Shown here: piece by piece, positions 55,386-63,612 of the stretch
Layout of the letters: the number at the start of each line of letters is the position of its first letter
Numbering within the stretch: position 1 is the stretch's first letter
Assembly: GCA_046349615.1 (NCBI GenBank)
Contig: JAXMBZ010000002.1
Span: forward strand, 372,001-436,000
Length of the DNA: 64,000 bases
Direction of reading: 5' to 3'
Origin: JADJNY01 sp046349615
Lineage (GTDB): Bacteria > Planctomycetota > UBA1135 > GCA-002686595
Program-made: the position numbers and the translations under genes
Notes under the pieces: model-generated
The model's database searches: none
Told to the model about the DNA's origin: nothing
What the model saw: only the letters and a program-made list of their open reading frames with translations

Positions 55386-55516
55386 GGCGGTGGGGGCGTC
55401 GGACGCGCGGAGGAGAGACGGCGAGCGCGCGCAGCATACCGGCGCGGGGCGTCCGGGCCGAGGGCTGGAGGAAGCTCCGGCGGCTCGCACTTCGGGACAC
55501 ACGCACGCGCGCTCGA

Positions 55517-55522
55517 TACTCT
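55517..55522 (+). promoter_or_regulatory. -10 element TACTCT, leaderless-type spacing
   Basis: TACTCT ends 10 nt before the ATG at 55533. Confidence 0.55.
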
Positions 55523-55532
55523 CCTCCCGCGC

Positions 55533-56336
55533 ATGTCCACCGCCACCCTCGAACGTCCCACGGAGTCCCTCGTGCGCGCCGCCGTGCCCGGCAAGCGCGC
55601 GCTCGTCGTCGGAGCGAGCTCCGGCATCGGCGCCGCGCTCGTGAAGCGCCTCGTCGCCGAAGGCTGGCAGGTCGCCGCGGTCGCGCGGCGCGCGGAGCTG
55701 CTCGACGCGCTCTCCGCGGAGTGCGCGAAGCTCCCGCGCGCGGGCGGCGGCGGCCTCGTGACGGCGCCCCACGACGTCGCGCGCGCGCACGAAGTCCCGG
55801 CGCTGTTCGAGCGCCTCGCGCGCGAGCTCGGCGGGCTCGACCTCGTGATCTACGCGGCCGCGGTGATGCCGAAGGTCGCGAAGGACGAGTACGACACGGA
55901 GAAGGACCTCGAGCAGCTCGCGGTCAACGTCGGCGGCTGCATCGCGTGGGGCAACGCGGCCGCGCGGCTCTTCCAGTCGCAGCGCTTCGGCACGCTCGTC
56001 GGGATCAGCTCGATCGCGGGCGAGCGCGGCCGCAAGGGCGCCCCCGTGTACGGCACGACGAAGGCCGCGATGAACACGTACCTCGAGGCGCTGCGCAACC
56101 GCCTCTCCGAGTGCGGCGTCCACGTCTGCACGATCAAGCCCGGCTTCGTCGACACGGACATGACGAAGGGGATGGGGAAGCTCCTCTGGCTGATCTCCGC
56201 CGACGAGGCGGCGCGGTTGATCCTGAAGGCCGCGCGCGCGCGCGCGAACGAGCGCTTCGTCCCGCGTCAGTGGTGGATCGTCGCGACCGTGATCAAGAAC
56301 ATCCCGAGCTTCGTCTTCAAGAAGCTCAACGTCTGA
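55533..56336 (+). CDS. Short-chain dehydrogenase/reductase (DprE2-like)
   Basis: NAD(P)-dependent oxidoreductase of 267 aa. The cofactor motif is VVGASSGIGAALVKR (residues 25-39), with the NVGG in place of NNAG-type motif and the catalytic SSIAG ... YGTTK (Tyr near 173, Lys near 177). It precedes a DprE1-like FAD enzyme by eight bases, the same pair order-type as decaprenylphosphoryl-ribose epimerases, so it may perform the NADH reduction half of a keto-intermediate epimerisation. A generic SDR role is the alternative. Confidence 0.85.
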   Translation: MSTATLERPTESLVRAAVPGKRALVVGASSGIGAALVKRLVAEGWQVAAVARRAELLDALSAECAKLPRAGGGGLVTAPHDVARAHEVPALFERLARELGGLDLVIYAAAVMPKVAKDEYDTEKDLEQLAVNVGGCIAWGNAAARLFQSQRFGTLVGISSIAGERGRKGAPVYGTTKAAMNTYLEALRNRLSECGVHVCTIKPGFVDTDMTKGMGKLLWLISADEAARLILKAARARANERFVPRQWWIVATVIKNIPSFVFKKLNV

Positions 56337-56344
56337 TCCGCGCC

Positions 56345-57811
56345 ATGCCGACGACCGCCTCGAGCTCGCGCTTCGACGCCGCGCCGCGCGGCGTGCGCAC
56401 GAGCTACGAGTTCGTCGAGGGCTGGGGCATGACCGTCGGCGCGCACGCGAAGGTGCTGCGGCCGCGCAGCGTCGACGAGCTCCGCGCCGCGTTCGAGCTC
56501 GCGCGCCGCGACGGCGTTCCGCTCGCGCTGCGCGGCACGGGCTGCAGCTACGGCGACGCGTCCGTGAACACGCGCGGCCACGTGCTCGACGTGCGCGGTT
56601 GGAACCGCATCCTCGCGTGGGACCGCGCGACCGGCGTCGCGACGTGCGAGCCCGGCGTCACGCTCGAACAGCTCTGGAAGACGATCCTCCCCGACGGTTG
56701 GTGGCCGCGCGTCGTCAGCGGGACGATGTTCCCGACGCTCGCCGGCGCCGCGGGGATGAACATCCACGGCAAGAACAACTACGCCGTCGGCACGCTCGGC
56801 GACGCGATCCGCTCGTTCGACCTGGTCACGCCGAAGGGCGAGCTCCTCACCTGCGATCGCGCGACGAACGCCGACGTCTTCCACGCCGCGATCGGCGGCT
56901 TCGGCATGCTCGGCTCGTTCACGCGGATCGAGCTCGAGACGAAGCGCGTCCATTCGGGCGAGCTCGAGGTGCGCGGCATCAGCGTGCCGGGGCTCGCCGA
57001 GGCGATGGAGGAGATGGACGCGCGCACGCGGGACGCGGACTACCTCGTCGCGTGGATCGACGCGTTCGCGGGCGGAGCCGGGCTCGGGCGCGGGCTGATC
57101 CACGAAGCGCGCTACCTCGCGCCCGGCGTCGATCCGAACCCCGAGCGCACGCTCGCGGTCGCGCACCAAGAGCTCCCGCCGAGCATCCTCGGCGTGCCGA
57201 AGTCGGAGGTGTGGCGCGCGCTCCGGCTCCTGAACCACGACGCCGGGATGCGCGCGCTGAACGCCGCGAAGTACCGCATGGGGCAGCTCGAGGAGGCGAA
57301 GGGCTGGTACCGCCAGTCGCACGCGGCGTTCGCGTTCCTGCTCGACTACGTGCCGAACTGGAAGTGGGCGTACGGGCGCCGCACGGGGCACGGGCTCATC
57401 CAGTATCAGGCGTTCGTCCCGAAGGAGACCGCGTACGAGGTCTACCGCGACGTGCTCGCGTCGAGCCAGCGCGCGGGCTTCGTGCCGTACCTGGCGGTGC
57501 TCAAGCGCCATCGACCCGATCCGTTCTGGCTGACGCACGCCGTCGACGGATGGAGCCTCGCGCTCGACTTCAAGGTGACGCCGGCGACGAAGTCCGCGCT
57601 CTGGGCGCACGCCCACGCGCTGACGGAGCGCGTGCTCGCGGGCGGCGGGCGGTTCTACTTCGCGAAGGACGTCGTGCTGCGTCCCGAGGACGCGCGCCGC
57701 GCATTCCCCGCGGAGAAGCTCGCCGCGTTCGTCGCGCTGAAACGCCGGCTCGACCCGGACGGAGTGCTCGAGAGCGACCTCGCGCGCCGCGTGTTCGGCG
57801 GCGTGTGGTGA
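56345..57811 (+). CDS. FAD-linked oxidoreductase (DprE1-like)
   Basis: Vanillyl-alcohol-oxidase-fold flavoenzyme of 488 aa. The FAD-binding GTGCSYGDASVNTRGHVLDV (about 64-83) and NIHGKNNYAVGTLGDAIRSF (about 139-158) closely follow the DprE1 pattern, in which the His of HGKN contacts the flavin. Later segments (FVALKRRLDPDGVLESDLARRV) match the C-terminal cap. Together with the SDR upstream it may epimerise a lipid-linked pentose to arabinose. The proposed GT-C enzyme at 20-21.8 kb could use such a donor; this link is inferred. Confidence 0.85.
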   Translation: MPTTASSSRFDAAPRGVRTSYEFVEGWGMTVGAHAKVLRPRSVDELRAAFELARRDGVPLALRGTGCSYGDASVNTRGHVLDVRGWNRILAWDRATGVATCEPGVTLEQLWKTILPDGWWPRVVSGTMFPTLAGAAGMNIHGKNNYAVGTLGDAIRSFDLVTPKGELLTCDRATNADVFHAAIGGFGMLGSFTRIELETKRVHSGELEVRGISVPGLAEAMEEMDARTRDADYLVAWIDAFAGGAGLGRGLIHEARYLAPGVDPNPERTLAVAHQELPPSILGVPKSEVWRALRLLNHDAGMRALNAAKYRMGQLEEAKGWYRQSHAAFAFLLDYVPNWKWAYGRRTGHGLIQYQAFVPKETAYEVYRDVLASSQRAGFVPYLAVLKRHRPDPFWLTHAVDGWSLALDFKVTPATKSALWAHAHALTERVLAGGGRFYFAKDVVLRPEDARRAFPAEKLAAFVALKRRLDPDGVLESDLARRVFGGVW

Positions 57812-57836
57812 GCGCGCGTCTCGCGCCCTCGGCGGC

Positions 57837-58562
57837 TCACTCGTGGTCGGCCCACGCGCGCTCGGCGTCGACCTGGACGAGGCGGTCCTCCTCCGCGATC
57901 CACGCCGTGAGCTTCCCACCCCAAACGCAGCCCGTGTCGAGCCCGCGCACCTGCGGCCGCACGACGAGGCCCGCGCGCGCCCAGTGACCGAACACGACGG
58001 TGCGTCGCTCGCCCGCGCGCGGCCAGAACTCGTACCACGGCCGGAACGGCGCGGCGGGCTCGGGCCAATCGCTCGCCGGGCGCGCGCCGTCCGCGGTGCA
58101 GTAGCGCGCGCCGACCGCGAACGAGAGCGCGTCGTTCTCGACGAGCGGGTCGAGTCCCGCGAGCGCGCGCACCGGATCCGTCCAGCGTGGATCGAGCCCC
58201 GCGTGCACGAGCAGCACGTCGTCCCACGCGCGAACGAACGGGCGCGCGGCGAGCCACGCGAGGAGCTCCTCGCGATCGAGCGCGGCGAGGAGCGCGTCGA
58301 GCGTGTCGCGCTTCCCCGCGGCGCGCAATCCGCGCGCGACGCGCAGCGTGTGCACGTCGTGGTTGCCGAGCACGCCGCCGACGCACGCGCCGAGCTCGCG
58401 ACAGAGACGCAGCACGCCCGCGGAGTCGGGCCCGCGGTTCACGAAGTCGCCGCACGGATGGAGCTCGTCCGCCGCGGGGTCGAAGCGCACGAGCGCGAGC
58501 AGCCGCTCCAGCTCGACGCGGCAGCCCTGCACGTCGCCGACGAAGATGCGCCGCTTCGTCAC
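57837..58562 (-). CDS. Metallophosphatase, ApaH/PrpE-like
   Basis: PPP-family phosphatase of 241 aa, like symmetrical diadenosine tetraphosphatase. Motifs in order: FVGDVQGC (GDxxG-type site with Gln), CGDFVNRGPDS, VLGNHDVHTL, LLVHAGLDPRW, VVFGHWA and RGLDTGCVWGGKLTAW. Length and the GLDTGCVWGG end favour ApaH over protein phosphatases. The GTG start has GGAGG nine bases upstream. The substrate is probably Ap4A or a capped RNA end. Confidence 0.88.
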   Translation of the reverse strand: MTKRRIFVGDVQGCRVELERLLALVRFDPAADELHPCGDFVNRGPDSAGVLRLCRELGACVGGVLGNHDVHTLRVARGLRAAGKRDTLDALLAALDREELLAWLAARPFVRAWDDVLLVHAGLDPRWTDPVRALAGLDPLVENDALSFAVGARYCTADGARPASDWPEPAAPFRPWYEFWPRAGERRTVVFGHWARAGLVVRPQVRGLDTGCVWGGKLTAWIAEEDRLVQVDAERAWADHE

Positions 58563-58605
58563 GCGTTCGCGCCTCCGCCGCAGTCCACGCGCACGCCGCG
58601 ACGCA

Positions 58606-59259
58606 TCACGGCACCGAGTAGAGCCGCGCGCGCCCCGCGCCGTGCCCGATCAGGAGCCCGAGCGACTCGAGCCGCACGAACGCGCGGCGCGCGCGCGCCT
58701 CGCCGACGTTGTGCGCATGGCCGAAGCGTGCAACCGTCGCACGGCCCGCGGGGTGCGCGGCGTTGGGGGCCTGCTTCGCCACCCACGCGAGGATCGACTG
58801 CTCGAGGGGCGTGACGCCCTTGCGCGAGCGCTTGTCGAGCTCGAGCGCGCGCAACGTCGGCCCGTCCGCGACGCGGTTGCTCGCGCCGACGCGCACGACG
58901 AACTCGGTCGTCCCGTCGGGGAAGAGCACCGCGTGCGGGCGCTCCTTCGAGAACGGGACCCGGCACGCGACGACGCGCGGACCGTTCACCTCGACGACCT
59001 GGAGCTGGACGCGGAGGGCGGGGCGGAGCCACTCGAGCGTGAGCTCCGACAGCTTCGTGCACACCTCGTCGGGGTGGTGCACGCCGTGGACTCGGCCCGC
59101 GTCCGTGACCCCGACGAGGAGCAGGCCCCCGCTCGTGTTCGCGAAGGCGCACAGGGTCCGCGCGGCGCGCTCCTCCCGCGGCAGGCGGCGCTTGAACTCG
59201 AGGCGCGAGCCCTCGCCGCGGCCGAGGCAGGAGAGGAGGTCGTCGGGGGACAGGTTCAC
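58606..59259 (-). CDS. AlbA_2 (divergent AAA_4 / Schlafen-like) domain protein
   Basis: A 217-aa protein. An N-terminal AlbA_2 domain is visible: GEGSRLEFKRRL (about 13-24), LCAFANTSGGLLLVGVTD and VRVGASNRVADGPTLRALE. The C-terminal 80 residues look like a winged-helix segment (TPLEQSILAWVAKQ ... VGEARARRAFVRLESLGLLIG). Such proteins act as nucleic-acid-binding transcription regulators. The GTG start is supported by the TACTCT hexamer eight bases upstream and no Shine-Dalgarno. Confidence 0.8.
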   Translation of the reverse strand: MNLSPDDLLSCLGRGEGSRLEFKRRLPREERAARTLCAFANTSGGLLLVGVTDAGRVHGVHHPDEVCTKLSELTLEWLRPALRVQLQVVEVNGPRVVACRVPFSKERPHAVLFPDGTTEFVVRVGASNRVADGPTLRALELDKRSRKGVTPLEQSILAWVAKQAPNAAHPAGRATVARFGHAHNVGEARARRAFVRLESLGLLIGHGAGRARLYSVP

Positions 59260-59267
59260 GGGTCGAG

Positions 59268-59273
59268 AGAGTA
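59268..59273 (-). promoter_or_regulatory. -10 element TACTCT, leaderless-type spacing
   Basis: On the minus strand TACTCT ends 8 nt before the GTG of the AlbA_2 gene; it is the same hexamer as at 55517. Confidence 0.55.
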
Positions 59274-59303
59274 GCGAGCGCGCGCGCGGGGCGGCGACGG
59301 GGC

Positions 59304-59332
59304 TTGCGCGATCGCTCCCTCGCCGGTACAAC
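59304..59332 (+). promoter_or_regulatory. Promoter of the small basic protein gene
   Basis: TTGCGC (59304-59309), a 17-bp spacer and TACAAC (59327-59332) precede a leader of about 40 nt that ends in a GAGGAG ribosome site before the ATG at 59383. Confidence 0.5.
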
Positions 59333-59382
59333 GTTGCGCTTTCCAATCGGCAGCACGCCGCACGAACCCCGAGGAGAAGCCC

Positions 59383-59496
59383 ATGGCACGCGCCCGTTAC
59401 CGCTCGAAGAAGCCGACCCGCGGCAAGTACCTCCCCCGCAAGATGGGGATGGGATCCGGCCGCGACCGCGCCCTGATCAAGAAGCGTCGCAGCTGA
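59383..59496 (+). CDS. Very small basic protein (37 aa), ribosomal-protein-like
   Basis: A 37-residue protein starting MARARYRSKKPTRGKYLPR and ending ALIKKRRS. About 14 of 37 residues are Arg or Lys, there is no acidic residue apart from one Asp, and GMGSG forms a central hinge. GAGGAG lies eight bases before the ATG and a -35/-10 pair with 17-bp spacing lies upstream, so expression is well supported. Composition resembles tiny ribosomal proteins (bTHX, bS22/AURKAIP1-like), but no confident homology is claimed. Confidence 0.7.
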   Translation: MARARYRSKKPTRGKYLPRKMGMGSGRDRALIKKRRS

Positions 59497-59548
59497 TCCG
59501 TCAGCCCTCCCGCGCCGGCTCGAGCTGCGCGCACGGACGGCTTCGACC

Positions 59549-60493
59549 GTGATCTCGACGACCCTGGCCTCGTTCGCCGCCCTCGGCGCGGCGTTCACGT
59601 GGGGGCTGGGGTCGATGCTTTTCTCCCGCTCGCTCGTTCCGAGCGCCGCGCGCGAGGCGCTCGCCCCAGCGGCCGCGAACCTCTTCAAGAACACGCTCGC
59701 GCTCGCGCTGTTCGTCGTCGCCGCGCTCGTCCTCGGCGAGACGCTGCCCGCCTTCGAGGCGTGGCCGCGCCTGCTCCTCTCCGGCGCCTTCGGCTTCGCG
59801 CTCGGCGACACGCTCTACTTCGCGGCGCTGCCGCGCATCGGCGTGCAGAAGAGCGCGATGCTCGGCGAGCTCAACGTCCCGTTCACGGCGCTGCTCTCGT
59901 TCGCGTTCCTCGGCGAGCGCTTCGCGCCGTGGCTCCTCGCCGCGATGGCGCTCGTGCTCGTCGGGGTCGCGGTCGTCGTCAGCGAGGCGCCCGGGGAAGA
60001 GGCCGCGTCGCGCACCGTCGCTCGCGCCGGGATCCTCTGCGCGGTCGGCGCGGCGCTCTTCCAATCGCTCGGCGTGCTCGTCGGACACACGGGGATGGAC
60101 GGAGCGAGCGTGCTCGGCGGGACGATCGTGCGCATGCTCGGCGGCGTCGGCGCCGCGTTCCTCGTCGCGCCGCTCGGAGCGTGGATCACGCGCGGGAGCG
60201 CGCGCCGCGAGTGGGCGCGCCTCGTGCGGCCGGCGACGGATCGAACGCTGTGGAAGCCGCTCGGGCTCGCGGCGCTCTTCGGCTCCGTGCTCGGACTCCC
60301 GCTCTTCCACCTCGCGCTGCGCGAGCTCGACGCGGGCCTCGCGATGGTCCTCTTCGCGACCACGCCGCTCTTCACGCTGCCGTTGACGCGCCTCTTCGGC
60401 GAACGTCACGGTGCGCGCGCGTGGATCGGGAGCTGGATCGGCTTCGCGGGCGTCGCGTGGATCGTGTGGCTCGTGCAGCGCGCGGTTCAGTAG
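59549..60493 (+). CDS. DMT-superfamily transporter (EamA)
   Basis: Inner-membrane permease of 314 aa with ten hydrophobic segments and two EamA repeats (first FAALGAAFTWGLGSMLFSRS; second ILCAVGAALFQSLGVLVGH). KSAMLGELNVPFTALLSFAFLGE and TTPLFTLPLTRLFGE are the repeat-end signatures. The GTG start precedes the first segment directly. It is not closely related in sequence to the transporter at 47.9 kb. Substrate unknown. Confidence 0.88.
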   Translation: MISTTLASFAALGAAFTWGLGSMLFSRSLVPSAAREALAPAAANLFKNTLALALFVVAALVLGETLPAFEAWPRLLLSGAFGFALGDTLYFAALPRIGVQKSAMLGELNVPFTALLSFAFLGERFAPWLLAAMALVLVGVAVVVSEAPGEEAASRTVARAGILCAVGAALFQSLGVLVGHTGMDGASVLGGTIVRMLGGVGAAFLVAPLGAWITRGSARREWARLVRPATDRTLWKPLGLAALFGSVLGLPLFHLALRELDAGLAMVLFATTPLFTLPLTRLFGERHGARAWIGSWIGFAGVAWIVWLVQRAVQ

Positions 60494-60594
60494 GGGACGA
60501 ACCAGGCGGCGAGCGCGGAGAGCCAGACCGTGCAGCCGACCAGCAAGCCCAGGAGCAACACCTCGATCGTCCGTCGGAACACTTCGGAGAACAT
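60487..60594 (-). CDS. Small single-pass membrane protein (35 aa)
   Basis: A 35-residue protein starting MFSEVFRRTIEVLLLGLLVG, with one hydrophobic helix (residues 12-33) and ending in Tyr. A perfect GAGGAGG lies six bases before the ATG, much stronger than at most genes here, which supports translation. Its stop overlaps the end of the converging EamA gene by seven bases. Small membrane proteins of this kind often modulate transporters or sensor proteins; no role is claimed. Confidence 0.65.
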   Translation of the reverse strand: MFSEVFRRTIEVLLLGLLVGCTVWLSALAAWFVPY

Positions 60595-60767
60595 GCGGAA
60601 CCTCCTCGAGCGCGCCGTGATGCAGGGCGCGCGGTACCCACGTGCTCCGGGCCCGGGGACGCGGGACGGGGCACGCGACCCGGCGAGGCGCGCCTCCTGA
60701 GGCGGAAACCGCTCGTCGACAGCGACTTGCGCGTGTCGCGAGTTCGGGACGTCGCGCTGGAACGCGG

Positions 60768-62789
60768 TCAGGCGCGGCGGCGGAAGACGAGCAGGAGGAC
60801 GCCCGGGAGCGCCAGGAGCGCGAACTCGGGTCGCGCGAGCACGGGCCACTCCGCGGAGACCGCGACGAGCGCGTTGTAGCTCGCGTGCAGCGCGATGCAG
60901 GGCCACAAGCTCCTCGTCCGCGCGGCGACCGCCGTGAGCACGGCGCCGAGCACGCCCGTCGGCAGGAAGCGGTAGATCGACGCGTGCGCGGCGCCGAAGA
61001 GCACGAACTCGTACGCCGCGCACTTCCAGAGGGGCAGATCGCGCTTGAGGCCCGAGAAGAGCGCGCCGCGGAAGAAGAGCTCCTCGCCGAGGGCCGGGAG
61101 GATCGCGAGCAGGAGCACCTGCGGGCCGAGCGAGAGCCCGGCGAGGTCGCGCAGGAGACCCTCGGTGCCGTTCTGCTCGGGCATCGGGAGCACACGCTCC
61201 TGCCACGCGAGGAGCTGCATCGACACCTCGCGCAGGAGCGGCGCGAGCAGGACCGCGCCGAGCACGTGCGCGACGTTCGGCGCGCGCAGGGCGAGCGCCT
61301 CGACGATCGTCTCCTTCGCGCGCCGCGCGGTGCCGCGCACCGAGGCGATCGCGAACGCCGGGACGAGCACCGCGAGCGTGAGCACGAGCCCCGGCACGAG
61401 CTTCCACGCCTGGAGCGAGCCGCCGACGAGGTAGATCGCGAAGACGCACAAGACGCCCCAGCGCAGCGCGGTGCGCGACTGGACGGCGCGGCGCGCGTCC
61501 TCGTTCTCGTCGCCGGCGCTCGCGAGCACGCGCTCCGCGTCGAGCGCGGTCCCGACGCGCGCGAGCGCGAGCGCGGCCCACGCGGAGTTCGCGACGAACA
61601 TCCACGCGGTGAGCCCGACCGCGAGCTCGCCGCGCAGCGCGTCGCGCACGCAGAGGGCGGGGCCCGCGAGCGGCACGGCCGCGAGCAGGAGGTCGAGCTG
61701 CACGTCCTGCTGCGTCGCGAGCAGCGTGGGCACGATCGAGACGAGCATCAACGGAAGGAGCAGGTTCTGTCCTTCGCGGAACGTCCGCGCGCGCCCGCAG
61801 ATCGCGCACAGGAGCGCGCACAGGAGCACCGCGGCGGGGAGGAACACGAACGCCGCCGCCGCGAGACGTCCCGCGCCGACCGCGATCGCTCCGCCGGAGC
61901 CCGACGCGAGGCCCGGCAGCCCGCCGAGGCCGAGCGCCATGCTCCCCAGGATGCTCCCGGCGTTGAACAGGAGCGTCGCGAGCGCCGTCCCGAGCACCGC
62001 GACGAACTTCGCCGCGACGATCGTGTGCGAGCGCACCGGTTGGACGAGCAGCGTCTCGATCGTGCCGCCCTCGCGCTCGCCGGCGAACGCGGAGAGCGCG
62101 GCGTACGCTCCGCCCGACAGGAGGACGATCACCGCGATCAGCGGCAGGAGGCGTCCGAGCGCGGCGCCGGAGAGGTCTTCGGCGCTCGCGACGTCGACCG
62201 GACTCGGCTCGAGTCCCGCGCCCGGATCGCTGCCGAGCACGGCGACGAGGCGCAGGTGCGCGAACTCCGCGTGGACGTCGTCGAGCGCGTTCGCCGTGCG
62301 TCGGCGCGCCTCGTTCGAGAGGTCGCGCGTGCTGTCGAAGTACGCGCGCAGTTCGAGCCCCGGCGGCTCGTCGATCGCGATCGCGGCGACGAGCGCGTCG
62401 ACTCCGCCCGCGAGGGCGCGGCTCGCGAGCGCCTGCTCGCGCGTCCAAGCTTCGGTCGAACCCTTCGCGAGCTCGGGCTCGAGCTCCTGCAGAGCCGCGG
62501 CGTCGCCGTCGACCAGTTCGACCGGCGTCTCCTGCGCGAGGCGCTCGCGCACGCGCGTCGCGGCCTCCGCGGGCGCGCGCGAGAGGTCGAGCGCGAGCGT
62601 CACTTGCTTCGCCTCGAGCGTCTCGCGCGACACGCGCTCGAGCCAGCGCTGCCCGAAGAAGAGGAACGGATAGAGCAGCACGGGCAGCACGATCGCCGAG
62701 AAGAGCGCGCGGCGGTCGCGGAGGAGCCCGAGGAGCTCGCACCGGAGCACCGCGGCGAACTGCCCGCGCGCTTCGTTCCCAGCCGTCAT
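60768..62789 (-). CDS. ABC-2 permease (NatB-like) fused to CPBP protease domain
   Basis: A 673-aa membrane protein. Residues 1-400 form an ABC-2/NatB-type permease: a first helix (LFSAIVLPVLLYPFLFFG), a large external domain (about 50-215) and five more helices with GEREGGTIETLLVQPV and RARTFREGQNLLLP. Residues about 430-673 are a CPBP/CAAX protease domain with GEELFFRGALFSGL (about 567-580), FGAAHASIYRFLP and ALHASYNALV. It lies four bases after the ATPase gene. The fusion suggests that an exported or membrane-bound peptide is processed and moved by one protein. Confidence 0.9.
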   Translation of the reverse strand: MTAGNEARGQFAAVLRCELLGLLRDRRALFSAIVLPVLLYPFLFFGQRWLERVSRETLEAKQVTLALDLSRAPAEAATRVRERLAQETPVELVDGDAAALQELEPELAKGSTEAWTREQALASRALAGGVDALVAAIAIDEPPGLELRAYFDSTRDLSNEARRRTANALDDVHAEFAHLRLVAVLGSDPGAGLEPSPVDVASAEDLSGAALGRLLPLIAVIVLLSGGAYAALSAFAGEREGGTIETLLVQPVRSHTIVAAKFVAVLGTALATLLFNAGSILGSMALGLGGLPGLASGSGGAIAVGAGRLAAAAFVFLPAAVLLCALLCAICGRARTFREGQNLLLPLMLVSIVPTLLATQQDVQLDLLLAAVPLAGPALCVRDALRGELAVGLTAWMFVANSAWAALALARVGTALDAERVLASAGDENEDARRAVQSRTALRWGVLCVFAIYLVGGSLQAWKLVPGLVLTLAVLVPAFAIASVRGTARRAKETIVEALALRAPNVAHVLGAVLLAPLLREVSMQLLAWQERVLPMPEQNGTEGLLRDLAGLSLGPQVLLLAILPALGEELFFRGALFSGLKRDLPLWKCAAYEFVLFGAAHASIYRFLPTGVLGAVLTAVAARTRSLWPCIALHASYNALVAVSAEWPVLARPEFALLALPGVLLLVFRRRA

Positions 62790-62793
62790 CGGG

Positions 62794-63612
62794 TCACGCG
62801 CTCCGTCCGCGCGTCGACTCGTCGACGGGCGCTTCGCCGGCGCGCCGGACGAGCTCCTTGAAGACGTCCTCGAGCCACTGCTTGCCGGTGCGCGCGCGCA
62901 GCTCGTCCTTCGTGCCGACGTCGAGGACCCGGCCGTGGTAGATCACGCCGATGCGGTCGCAGAGGCGCTCCGCCTCGGAGAGGACGTGCGTGCTGAAGAG
63001 CACGCAACGGCCGGCGCTGCGCCGCGACTCGACGAAGTCGATCATCGCGGAGCTCGCGAGGATGTCGAGGCCCGTCGTCGGCTCGTCGAGGATCAGGACC
63101 GGCGGGTCGTGCAGCACCGCGCGCGCGATCGAGACCTTCTGCTTCTGGCCCGTGGAGAGCGCTTCGCAGCGGCCGTCCGCGTAGTCGCGCATCGAAAAGG
63201 CGTCGATCAGCTCCTCGACGCGGGCGTCGAGCGCCGCGCCGTCGAGGCCGTGCAGCTTCCCGAAGTAGGCGAGCGTCTCGCGCGGCGAGAGGCGCGGATA
63301 GAGGCCCGTCGAACCGGACAGGAACCCGAGTCGCCGGCGCGCCTCGAGCGGATCCGCGGCGACGTCGACGCCGTCGATGCGCGCGGTGCCCGCGGTCGGC
63401 GCGAGGATCGTCGCGAGCATGCGCAGCGTCGTCGTCTTGCCCGCGCCGTTCGGCCCGAGCAGTCCGAAGATCTCGCCGCGCCGGCAGTCGAGGTCGACGC
63501 CGCGCACGGCCTTCACGACGCCGCGCTTCGGATCGACGAAGCTCTTCTCGAGGCGCACGGCCTCGATCGCGAGCTCCGCGGTGCCGCGCGGCGGGTGCGT
63601 CGTCGCGCTCAT
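62794..63612 (-). CDS. ABC transporter ATP-binding protein (NatA-like)
   Basis: ATPase subunit of 272 aa. Walker A LLGPNGAGKTTTLRM (about 49-63), Q-loop region LGFLSGSTGLYPRLSP, signature LSTGQKQKVSIARA (Thr in place of the first Gly), Walker B VLILDEPTTGLD and the switch STHVLSEAE are intact. It overlaps the upstream permease gene (ATGA) and is followed by the CPBP-fused permease, so the exporter is a heterodimeric permease with one ATPase. Confidence 0.95.
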   Translation of the reverse strand: MSATTHPPRGTAELAIEAVRLEKSFVDPKRGVVKAVRGVDLDCRRGEIFGLLGPNGAGKTTTLRMLATILAPTAGTARIDGVDVAADPLEARRRLGFLSGSTGLYPRLSPRETLAYFGKLHGLDGAALDARVEELIDAFSMRDYADGRCEALSTGQKQKVSIARAVLHDPPVLILDEPTTGLDILASSAMIDFVESRRSAGRCVLFSTHVLSEAERLCDRIGVIYHGRVLDVGTKDELRARTGKQWLEDVFKELVRRAGEAPVDESTRGRSA

